Source: Cinnamomum chago (Eukaryota; Streptophyta; Magnoliopsida; Laurales; Lauraceae). From it: a stretch of DNA of 64,000 bases. The position numbers and the translations under genes were made by a program. Below the pieces are notes generated by a model. The model worked only from the letters and a program-made list of their open reading frames with translations. It was not told the DNA's origin and ran no database searches. Shown here piece by piece: positions 47,601-59,600 of the stretch (position 1 is the stretch's first letter; the number at the start of each line of letters is the position of its first letter). The stretch lies in contig CP142456.1 of the NCBI GenBank assembly GCA_038049695.1, forward strand, positions 69,281,922 through 69,345,921, written 5' to 3'.

Positions 47601-50600
47601 CCTCCCTCCTCCCTCGTGTTTCTTTTTTTTTTTTTACTGTTACTTGACTGATAACGACCGATATATGGGTATCAACTGATATTTTACCGATATCGGCTGT
47701 TATCAACCAATTTTTTGGCGATATTTTACTCCTAGCCATAACGTGACCGTTATATGCCAAATATCGTAACGGCCAATATTTTTAAACCTTGGACCAAAGT
47801 GATCGGGCTGTTTTGCATAAGAGCATGAGATGATCTACCGTTTCCTCATCAGCCAAGCATAAGGGGCAAGCATTAAGAATGAATCTTCTTCTACACCTAA
47901 GGTTATCCATAGTAAGAATCATACCATAAGGACCAACCACGCAAAAGCAGTCACCGTTGGCGGAGATTTAATTTTTCCAAACAGCAGCTACCAGACTTCT
48001 CGGGGTCCGGTTCTTTGTAATGGAAATAAAAAAAAGGAGGAAACATAGGAGGATCCGTCATTGGTACCCACCCAAATTCTACAGTCTTCTCCTTCGTCCT
48101 GAATATTCACATCATTAAGGAGGTCTAGAAGAGTAATAAGTTGCCTCTCTTCAACCTCTAGAAGATTCCTTTTAAAGGTGGGACTCCAAGCATTGCTATT
48201 CCACACTCTTTGTAAGTAATTTAATATTGTAGCTTCCTTGCTTTCGGCCACAGCAAAGAGAAGAGGGAGCTGGGAAGCCAAAGGACTATTTCCTATCCAT
48301 GTGTCCAACCAGAACAGAATTTTTCCACTTGACGCCACCTTATACAAGGTACTTTGGAGGAAAGCTTCTTTTACTGAAATGATGCCCCTCAAATGGCAGA
48401 AAGTTTATAAGGAACACCCTTGCAATCTCATCCGGATCTAACGACCTCATACTTTGACATAAAAAACTTGTCTCCATGGACCCTCGGAGGGTTCCCTTAT
48501 CCTTCAAAGCCATTTTCCTAAGAGGGCCTAGTTTATGCATTTTAAAGATCTAATGCCCAGGCCAACCTCCTCTCTCAATTTGAAAACCGATTTCCAATCT
48601 ATGAGGTGGAATTTCTTCTCTAAACTCCTTCCATGCCAAAGAAAATCCCTTTGCAGCTTTTCCTTATGATTAAGGACCAAAATCGGGCATTTCAGAATGG
48701 ATAGAAAATAAATTGAGAGGTTGAAGAGGACAGACTCTACAAGGTTGATCCCACCACCCAATGATAGATAATTAGCTTTCCACAGGGATTTATATATATA
48801 TATATATATAACTCCACAGGGATAATTTTTTCTCCAATCTTTCCACCACAGGATTCCAAATGGATTTTTTCACAGGCCCCAAGCATAAAGGAAGTCGCAA
48901 ATATTTGGCTGGGAACGATCCTATCTTGCACCCCAGAATTTCAGCAAATTCTTGCATGAGAGAATCATCAACGCTAATCCCAAGTAGTTTGCTTTTGAAG
49001 AAATTAATTTTCAGGCCTGAAACTGGTTTGAAACATAGTCAAATGGCTTTAACATTCTTGATGAAGCCTTCATTGGCTTCACAGAAGATCAATGTATCAT
49101 CTGCAAATTGTAAGTGAGATAATAGGAGCATCTGCTGCTACTTTGAAGCCTCTTATCAGACCCGCATTGCCTGCTGCCATTGCCATCATGATAAAAACTT
49201 CTCCAACAATTACAAGCAGGAAAGGAGAAAGTGAGTCCCATTGTCTTAGCCCCCAGTTAGCCAGAAAAAAGCCTTTTGGCGATCTATTACTAAGAATAGA
49301 GAAATATGATGAGGAAATACATTCTAGGATCCATCTTCTCCTCGTTGTTCCAAAACCAATTCTACGGAGCAGATACAAGAGAAATTGCCAATCCACTCTA
49401 TCGTAGGCTTTTCAAGATCCAATTTGCACAAGAGCCCTGGTAATTTGTCCCTATTTCTTGCATGAACACACTCGTTGGCAACAAGAATGCTGTCCAAGAT
49501 TTGGCGCCCTTGCACAAAAGCCCTTTGCTCTTGAGAGATGACACAATTTAAGAATTTCTGGATTCTACCAGGGAGAACCTTTGCTAGAATCCTGTATACG
49601 CTTCCATTTAGACTTATGGGCCTACAGTCTTTGATACTGAGATCAGATCACCTTCTTTTTTGAAATTAATGCTATAAATGTAGCCCCCAATCTTTTAGAG
49701 AGGATGGCTCTTGAGTGGAGTTCTTTGAAGAGATCAAGAATATCCTCCTTCGTCGACTCCCAGAACCTTTGAAAGAGCATTATTGGGGGCTATATCTCCA
49801 GCCAAATCAAATACTGCTCGACGAATCTCAACCTCCTCAAAACCCCTTTCAGGCCATTGGGCTCTATCCTCCCCAATACTTGGAAAGTGAAGATCGTCCA
49901 GCTTTGGTCTATTCCATTCCTCTCTTAAATAAAGAGAGGAAAAATAGTCAATGATATGATCAGTTATCTTCTCCATGCTTTCCAATGTCTCCTCCCCATT
50001 TATAATGGAAGCAATTCTATATGATCTTCTCCTTGATGATAACAGGCTACGAAAAAACCTTGAATTTTTGTCTCCTTCGACCAATTGTCTCTGGAAGGCT
50101 GTCTCCATTTAATCTCCTCCTGTATTACCTTCCTTTCAAATTCCTCCTTCGGTGATGATCTTTTTAGCCTCTTCACTAGAAATCTGGTTACGTTCCTCCT
50201 TTTGATCTAAGTCCTGAATCTCTTCCAGGATTTTGGATTTCGCTGCCTCCACCTCAACGATATTGGATTTGGACCAACCTTTAGTTTTTTGCTTCATAAT
50301 TTTCAGCTTGACAGCTAATCTGTGACCAGCCCAAACCTCCACTTCAATATTCTTCCACCAATCCCTGATCAGATGAGAAAATTCCTTCTCCTCCAACCAC
50401 ATAAGCTCGAATTGAAAAGAAGCCGGGCCCCATCGGTCGCAATTAGAATCCAACAGAATAGGGCAATCGTCAGAAGAGGGCTTGGGAAGAGCCAGTCATT
50501 AGAAACCAAGAATCTATCCAATCTGGACATGGTAGGAGGGGACTGATGGTTCAACCATGTAAATGAAGCTCCCGCTTAGCTGCAAGTCTGTTCAGGTTGA

Positions 50601-53600
50601 CTGAAGTTTTGTCAAGGAGAAAGTGATGAACGAAGTGATAGCAAAGAGAGGGACGATGGCAACAAGACAACTAGAGAACACATACAACAGGAGATGGTGA
50701 GATGACGAAGAGGCTGGAGAATCAATACCTAGAAAATCTTGGGCAGATGTTTTAAGATCAGACAGTAGGAACAGAGGCCAGCTAAATTGCAGCAAACTGC
50801 TCCTACCAAAGCAGCTTCAGAGACTAAGAAAGAAATCTTTTTCCATCTTCGTCTCCAAACTGCCCGATACTGTTTCAAAGGCAGAGCTAGAGGCTATGTT
50901 TTGTAGGGCAGGACAGATCGTAGACATCTTCATCCCAGTGGAGCAGGGGCTTCGCTTTTGTAAGATTCGCCACAAATAGATAAGCATTGGCCATTGATCT
51001 TGCAGTGGGCAGATCCTGCGGTGGGGGGAAAATACAAGTCAATATGGCTCGTTTTATTTTAAAGGGACCAGAAACCCTCCACAAGAAAATGGGTCTGAGC
51101 AAAGCCTATGTGCACAGAAATGACAGTCCCACCTCAATGTCATTAGAAGACAACGAGCCTGATGCAAAACCAAGTAGTTCAGGAGTAGCAGGCCACTGTT
51201 CTGTAGCCTAATTAGTTTCTTGAAATCTAAATCAAGAGGAGTCGTCAGAGCTGAAGCGTGGTTGGAAAGCAGGGGAGGAAGGATGCCAGTTAAGAAACAA
51301 GTTCTGGATGGAGTTTTTATCAGAAAAGGAAGTAGATGAGGTTCTTTAGAGCATAGAAGCCAAAAATATCCCCTACCCTTTCTACTGGGTGGAGAGACGG
51401 ATGGAATTTCTAAGGCCGCAGCCCCGCCCATCCTGGATGAAAGTTAGAGGAGTTCCCCTCCACGTATGGCATGAGGATGCCTTCAAACTCATAGGAAATT
51501 GCTAAGGCTGCACTGTGGAGGTAGGGAGTGAGACAGTTTCTAAAGAGTATCTGAAGGAAGGAAGAGTCAAAAGTTCTTGACAAAACAGCAAATTTACCAT
51601 GCTCAATACCAGCATGGGTGGAAGAGCTGAAGTTCTCCATCCAAATCAAGGAGGACGAGACAGGAAATCATCTGTTCGGACAGTGGGGAAGGAAGGACTT
51701 TTACACGGAGGCGAGAAGTAGTAGTAGTTGGAGTTGGAGTTGGAGTTGGAGATCGGAATTGCAGGAAGTGCAGAAGGTTGAAGACAATGACATCAGCCCG
51801 AGCCATTCAAATTTTAAAATTGCCACCCAAAATTTTGAAGATACCGGATATATAAAGGGCAGCGCTACACAGCGCCCGGCATTTTTTAGGAAAAAACCGA
51901 AAACGCCCCTCCTAGTTGGGCCCACTGGGATGCATGTTGATTATGGAAGTCCATTGGATGAAAATATCCATATGAGGCCAACCTATATACAAAATCTTAA
52001 GTCCATAAGATCAATAAGATCATCCTAACCTTTTGATCCATGACCCTAAAATTTAATGGTTTAGAGGCATCATTTTATCATGATTTCAATGCAACGGTAA
52101 TGAAAAGTTGAATGAGTGTCAAACTTAGACTTGTGACTATTCATGGTGGGGTAGTGTGTGAAAATACTAGATTGACTCAACATAGGCCCCATGACAAAAA
52201 AAAAAAAAGGGGGCGGAAAAAGGGGCGTTTTTTAGAATTTCCTATATATATATATATATATATATCTGTGTGTGTGTAGGGAGATGGTCCTATGAGAGAT
52301 ATCTCTCACCTTACTATGAGAGATAGGCTAGGGGCTCTCACATTTGAGTTGTTGGCATTGGATATGGATGTGAGGGCCCCCACGCTATCTCCCATAGTAA
52401 GGTGAAAGATGTTCTCATAGGAGCATCTCCCATATATGTATATACATGTACATGTAATGTACATGCACACGTACATGTACATACATGCACATACACATGC
52501 ACACGTGCATGTACAAACATGCACATGTACACGTACATACATACATGTGTGTGTATACATACATGCATCTGGGAGTGTAACATTTCACCATGCTTACGAC
52601 CTCTGTTAGAATTATAAGTATCCCTTAAACACATGTAAACCCTAAAGGATAAAGTTATTTAACTGCATTTCAAGATTGCAAGATCCACGTGGACCACATA
52701 GGAGCCACTTCTTTCATTGCAGAATTGCCATCCGACCCAATTTGATACTCATATGACCCATGAAAATTTTATGCAGTTGATTTCAGGGCCACCATATTTT
52801 TTTCTCCATAATCCCAAAGCATTGGGATCTAAAATTTGGTGGGCCCCTTATCCAAATGTAGCTCTGCCAATCCAACACCCTCTTGCGATGTGGGACCTGC
52901 TAGGCTGTTGCCCACCCTGTTAGAGATAGGAGAGATAATTAGATGGATATTAGGAAAGTTGAATTTCAAATATTTTAAGTTTCTTGTCTATTCTTTCTTT
53001 TATAAATTGGGATCATTTTCTCAATAAAGTTACGGTGATTTTTATGACAAGGTAGTTTTAAATTATTTTCATGGTGTTAGAGCCATGGCCCGGTAGTGAT
53101 CTTGTGATCAGCTGACCATGATCTTGTCTCTTACGTTTCTCCAATAATCTTGCCATAATTCCTCTCGTGAATAAAATCGAGCATCCCCATCTCCACACAC
53201 TCATCCAAGTCTCACGATCTCATTATCTTAATCAAGCCACATGACGAAAGTTTCAAGAAGAATCACGCCAAATCTAATCTGGTGGTCCCTCGACACCAAA
53301 AAAAAACAAACGGACTACAGCAGTGATGGACTCTACAAGACAGATGGTACTCAACAACAAAAAATGAGGATCATGCAAGATAAAAATAAGTCATTTGGTT
53401 TGCATCCTTTTTATGTTAACAATTGCACAATCCTTTCTATAAAACGACCACGCGATTGCAGGAGGGTGTTAGAGATAGTAGAGGAGATATAAGGAGCATA
53501 GATGTCAATTCTGTTCCGTTCACCATTCCAATTTGACCCCATAGTGGAACATTTTGCAATTCCGGTCAATTCCGGTATTCCATGTCAAAAAGACGGAATT

Positions 53601-56600
53601 GAAAAATAAATAAATAAACAAATATAAAAGAATACCTAAAATTGAAAAAAAAAATAGTTGAATGCTAAAATAATACTAAAAATACATACTTACATCACTT
53701 AAATTTAAGTGCACTCTACAATTGACCATTTTCTAGTTTTCACTACATATGAATGGAAGTACGAAACCTTGGCCGGAATGGGGCGGAATTGGTCCGGAAT
53801 TGGGACGGGAACGGCCAGAATGGACTGGAATTGGGACCAGAAAGTTTTAGAGGGCCATTCCATTCCGCCCAAGGCTAATTCCAGAACGTTCCAGCCAGAA
53901 CGGAACGGAATTGACAACTATGATTAGGAGATAAGAGAGAGATATTAGGAAAATTTGATTACAAGTTCTCCATTCTTCTTTCTATAAATTGGGATGATTT
54001 TCATCAATAAAGAAACAATGAATTTTATGAAAATGTAATTTTAGGATGTTTGCATACCAATCTGCATATGTGTTGATGCATCCCGACAACAGACTAGGAC
54101 CCGCAGGTCCTGATGGACCATATGATGGGGTCCATATGATCTTTGATTTGGCAAAGATCCCTATCCTTATTTGAGAATATATCAATTAGTTGCTTAATAG
54201 GATTGCTTTCTAATAACTAGTTTGAGTAGGAATAGGTATGTTACTATTTCCAATATCCTGGTTCGTTTAGAAATAGTGTCTTCTATATATACAAAAGAAC
54301 CTCTTGTTATTTCTATGCTTATTCAATCAATAAAATTATCGTGAGTTATTCCTCTTAAGTGTTATGGCTTTGAGTGTTGTTTTGTGTGGAATCCCTTCGT
54401 TGGATTCGATCAACCTCATTTGAGAGGTTGGTCTATTCAATCGAAGATCGGGAGGGTTGCACCATGTGTGTGTATACAATTACGATCCAATGTGAATAGA
54501 TCACACTAAGTGGAGTGTGAACTTTTCATTTTTCTTTGAACCTAGCCCCTATATGATCCAACAACCGTCGTCACACTCATATCTGTGTATGTACAGTTAT
54601 GATCCAACGTGACACTCATCCATGAATGAAAATATCGGCCACTAATATATCGGCCGTAGCGTGGCGGATTTATCGCCCGTCGCACCCGTAGCGGCCGCTA
54701 CGTCCGCTACGGGGCCGTTATAGGGTGAGAAAAATTCATGCTTTCCAAATTTTTTTAAAATGCATAATAAGACTTAATTCTTTTAATCTTCTCTCCAAAT
54801 AACATTTCTACACAACTTTTCTACCATTTTATGTTTAAAATAACACAAAAAAGCACATGATCTTGCTGAATTACAGTCGATACAAAGAGTTCTTATCAAG
54901 AATTCTTCACTAAGTACATCCTATTAGACACCCCCTTTGGTAGATGTATTTTTTTCTCTATGTACTCTTTGACTTCATGACATAGTTTTTTCTTTTACGA
55001 GCCTTTCATTAGTTTCTAAGTTAGAATAACTAAGCAACATAAACACATGTGAAAAAAGATGATCATTACTATTATTTTCTATTTATATTATACAGCGATA
55101 CAGGACCTCATATAATGAGGGGACCGCTATGCCCCCTTATCTTAGTTATTTTTGCAAAAAAAGAATACATTTTCTCTCATTTTCCAATATTCTAAATTTT
55201 CTACAATTTTTTCATATTTTTTTGACGATTTTTCCAAATCGCACCACTACGCGACGTAGCATTTTGGTGGCAGGCCGTTACGCCCACTGCTACCGCTATT
55301 TTCATCGATGCACTCATCCAACTATTACCATTGGATTCAAAAGATCGATGCCTTTAAAGTCACCGGAAGTTTTAGTACTAGAGATCAAGGGGTTAAGGTG
55401 TTTTTTTTTTTTTTTCCACAGCCCTAGGTGACAATTAGATCTTGCATCCCCTCCAACCCCCATGATTCTTGTCATCCCCATGATGCAGGACAGACACATG
55501 GTCCCCATGGGTCGACCCGCCAATGGGCCCAACTCATTCAGTTAATGTTATTTTATATTATTTAGATCTTTTAATTATGTTTTAAGTTGTTTTAGTATGA
55601 TATTTTATTCCTGACCATCAATGTGTTTGGATGGTCCAGATTAGTCCTAGGGTTATTTTTTTTCCTATATAATGATGTAAAGCCTCTTTGGGTAATAGTA
55701 ATGAAGTAATGGTTGATAATTAATGAGATTCGAGTGCTTTTGGGATCTTCTCCAAGCTTTCTTCGAGTCCTTCTCGAGATCTCTAACACCGCTGAATCCT
55801 TCTCGAGATCTCTAACGCCTCCGAATTAGAGTTTGGCGAAAGCCCAAGTTTTTCCCTTATCTATTCATCTTCTTTCCTTGCCCGCCTCGCATCTCTACCT
55901 CCGTTCTGCATTATTTGGTATCAGAGACGAAGATCGATCCAACCGGGATTCAATTGGCTCCATCATCAGGTATTTTCCTTCAAATCTCATTCCATCTTTA
56001 ACCCCATGTTGCCTCCATCAAATCTGCATCGTCCCCTACCAAACCCTAATTGTATACCACAAAGTCCAATCCCCGAGAACCCCAAAAGTCCCCAAAATCG
56101 TCCCATTTGACCGAATTAAATCCAAACCCCATCCCTCACTACAAGGCCCTCTCCAGTCAAAAATCCCAAATCCATCATCCACACCACCCACTGTCTCCCA
56201 AACCCATCACCAAACCCCTCCCATGCCAAAACCAAACCCCTCCGGCCAACTGCATTCTAGCCCACACACACCAAACGAATCCCTTCCAAGCCCAATCATC
56301 TTGACCGCATTCAACAAACCCAGCAATCATCCAAGTAACCTATGATCATCACCCCAACCATCCCAAACCAACTGCCATACCACTCTAAACCCTTACCCAT
56401 AGTAGCCAACCCATCAACACCCCTTTCCACATAAGCGGAACCTCATATCCCACCATATTCCCTTGACCGAATCCCAATCGGTTGGAAACCCTATCACTGA
56501 ACGTCTCTACCAAACTCCAAAACCCTGCCATAAAATCACAAAATCCCCAAATCGAGACTCCAATCCAAAAAAAAAAAACACTTCGTCAATTTCCCCCCAC

Positions 56601-59600
56601 CCCCAAACAATCCCTCATCCTAATCAAACACCCAAAAGCACCCTCAATCCGAGCCCTGTTCATCAAAACCCTGAGGTCCAAAACCCCTAAAACCCATTCG
56701 AAACCCAATTCGACTTCCAAAAAAAAAACCAAGAAGCGAGTTAGAGAAGAAACAGCAAAAAAAAAAAAAAGGGGATCGAGAAAGAAGAGCATAGGCATAC
56801 ATGTTCCAAATCTCCAACATCGGTTGGCTTCCATCTCTTTTCTCTCATCGAAGCAGCAGAGCCGGGGGCGGTCAAACTCGTCGTCGACCATCAATGCCTG
56901 CATCTTCGTCGTTACTCACCGTCACCAACAGCAAGGTCGACATCACCTTGTCAAGCATCGTCGTCATTGTTTTGTCCACCGATCATTGTGGTCGCCATCT
57001 CCATCTCCTCGTCAAAGACCAACAACAAAGAGGAGTCGAGTCGAAGACCTCTCCCCCTCCTCTTGTTCTCTACATGCACAAGAATTGATAAGAGAGAAGA
57101 GGATTTCTCCTCCGTCACACATGTCCATGAGACACATGCCATCTTGAGCCCACGGCCCAATTGGGCCTGAGTCTAAGTTTAGCCAAAATCCAATAGCAAC
57201 AACAATAGGGAGAGAGAGAGAGAGAGAGGCAAGCGGTCATCATCATTGGAAATTATCTATGTCAAGGCCCACTTTGATCAAATTAAAAGGTTCGAATTTG
57301 ATTTGCTAATATTGAAGCCATCCAGACTACAATCGTTGATCAGTTTTGAACCGCAAATTCCTAGAAATCAGATCTACACATCAAGTCAGTTTGGAATATT
57401 TTATGATCATTAAATTTGAAATCCTCTTTGCATAAAGCTAAAATGAGGTTGCAAAAAAAGAACTACAATGATCAACTTCAAAGGGTTATGTATAAAAAAA
57501 AATTACAGATCATGGTATTATGAGAATAAAACATCCGTTCAGCAGTTTCTTAAATTGAGACGAGGATTGACAGTTGATGAGTATTTCGAAAAATTTTCAT
57601 GGTCGCAAAAGGCATGTAGACTAGAGGAGGATAAACAACATTATTTACTTATATTTCTTAGAGGTATGAGGCCAAGCATATTGGAAAACATGGAAGACTG
57701 CAAAACCAAGTATGAAGAATGTGGAGAAGCAATTAGTGTTGAGCGCATGCTTAATCGGTCTCGCATGGAAATCTACAAGCCTCTAGCACGAAAATTTTGA
57801 CAATCCACAAAAGCACATATTGTGGAGACCGTGGCAAATGAAATCGAGACTCTCGTTGAGAAGCCAAATCAAAATTCCTCCCGATTCAATGCTACCTTAG
57901 GACAATTTGCCAAGCAAATGCAAAGGCATGATGGCACGGATGATTGATTTACAGCAGGAACAAAAGGAGCAATAAGACAAAATCAATGCTCGGATTGAGA
58001 AAATTGAGAATTCTCGTCATGATGATAATGGAGATCACCATGAGTGTAATATGAACAATGAGATACAAGACGAAAATCCAGAAGCTTCTATCACTACAGC
58101 GGTCTCCGAATTGCCGCTTTTGGACAATGTTGAGATTTGATCAACAAATGCAAGCAACAGAGAAGTTCAAAGTCTTGGATAATGTTAGCAAGAAAACTCA
58201 AAACTCGATAGACATAAATGTAGAACCACCTCTAGAAAAGTCAATTCAAACATCAGAAGAGAAAGATATTGGTCAAGAAGTTACGGCTGAAGATCAAATC
58301 ATTAAGGTTTCACATATTGATTTCATCTTCGAAGATTGCTCATTCATATTAGAAGATTATATGAAGACACTTAAAATTCAAAGACTAATGCATATAACGG
58401 TTAGATCTTACATCTAAGTTGAGTTCCAAAATAAGAAGAAGCAATGCGCCCCTTCTACTTCCACATGGCATACTGTATCGAACTCGAGAAGAGTGAGCCA
58501 AGCCTTCAAGTCATGCACAAAAACCAAGGATCAAGTGGCATGTCAGAAGTTCATACGGTTGACTTTCAATCCTAGAGGACATCTACAGAACTCGAGGTCG
58601 AATTCTCTCCAAGGGGAAAATCTGATGCAAGACAGATCCCATGGGTCGACCAGCCAACCCATTTGTCTTGACCAAGCCTTTAGGCTTAGCCCATTCATTT
58701 TATTTTATTTTATATTATTTAGATCTTTTAATTATGTTGTTTTAGTAGGATAATTTAATCCCAACTATCAATGTGTTTGGATGGTCCAAATTAGTCCTAG
58801 GGTTATTTCCTTTCCTATATAATGATATAAAGTCTCTTTGGCTAATTAGTAATGAAGTAATGGTTGATAATTAATGAAATTTGAGTGCTTTTGGGATCTT
58901 CCCCAAGCTTTCTTCGAGTTCTCCTCGAGATCTCTAACGCCTCCGGATCGGAGTTTGGTGAAAGCCCAATTTTTCCCCCTATCTATCCATCTTCTTTCCT
59001 TGCCCGCCCCACATCTCTACCTCTGTTCCACATTACCCCACAGCCAGATTTGCACATAGGTTATTGTGCAAACGGTGCACATCAGATCACAGTCTTATAT
59101 TTGTGTGTGAGTGGAAGTGGGGAAGAGGAGGGGGAGGGGGAGAGAGGGGCACTTTTTTTATCTGTAGATAAGAGAGAATATACAAATTGATAGAAAAATC
59201 TAAAAGGAAAAGGTAAATGCTACAGTTAAAACCAGATAAGCAGGGTATTTTACCATTTGTAACCGCCAACCTCAAATGCTTTACTTCGTAGTTCTCTTTT
59301 GTTAATTTGTGGAAACTGTTCTATCTTCCATGTAAATTTTTCATACAGCTCAGAAGGTTTTGCCCCTACAGGAACATTAAGACCATTCATATTCTAAATT
59401 ACATAATTAATAGTATAATAACACTGCATGATACAGAAGCAAGCCTTAAATGTGTGATGAAGATAAATAATGATGAGTGTAAAATGTACATTTAATTTGG
59501 GTTTTGTTTATGATGATTCAATATCCACCAGCTTTGCTTCATTAAAATTCAATTAGTACCTAATTCTGCTTCCCAGCATAGTTCATTTCCACATTCAACA

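Larger units (their letters stand above)
55481..59035 (+). mobile_element. Gag-only LTR retroelement (Ty3/gypsy-like), 3.56 kb, target duplication CCCCA
   Basis: LTRs at 55481-55913 and 58623-59035 start TGATGCA and end CATTA. The primer-binding site TGGTATCAGAGAC begins at 55916 and the purine tract AAGGGGAAAATC ends at 58622. A perfect CCCCA duplication flanks the element (55476-55480 and 59036-59040). The core has a C-rich, Pro-coding stretch (56000-56720) and a gag-like remnant (about 57440-58420; QQFLKLRRGLTVDEYFEKF, LRGMRPSILENM) but no protease, integrase or reverse transcriptase. The LTRs differ at roughly 7% of positions plus a 31-base repeat difference, so the insertion is several million years old. 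It is non-autonomous and broken. Confidence 0.85.

Noticed and set aside
47106-47760. Several overlapping frames of 100-180 aa, rich in Glu/Arg or Ser/Leu
   Set aside because: They arise from a GA-rich, low-complexity patch inside a hAT element; all frames on both strands are open because of composition, and no domain is visible.
52306-52634. Cys/His-rich frames resembling small metal-binding proteins
   Set aside because: They are translations of the TACATG/CACATG microsatellite in several frames.
55833-57147. Pro-rich frames of 170 and 221 aa suggesting an extensin-like gene
   Set aside because: They lie in a C-rich stretch between the LTR and gag remnant of a retroelement; overlapping frames are equally Pro-rich, which is a composition effect.
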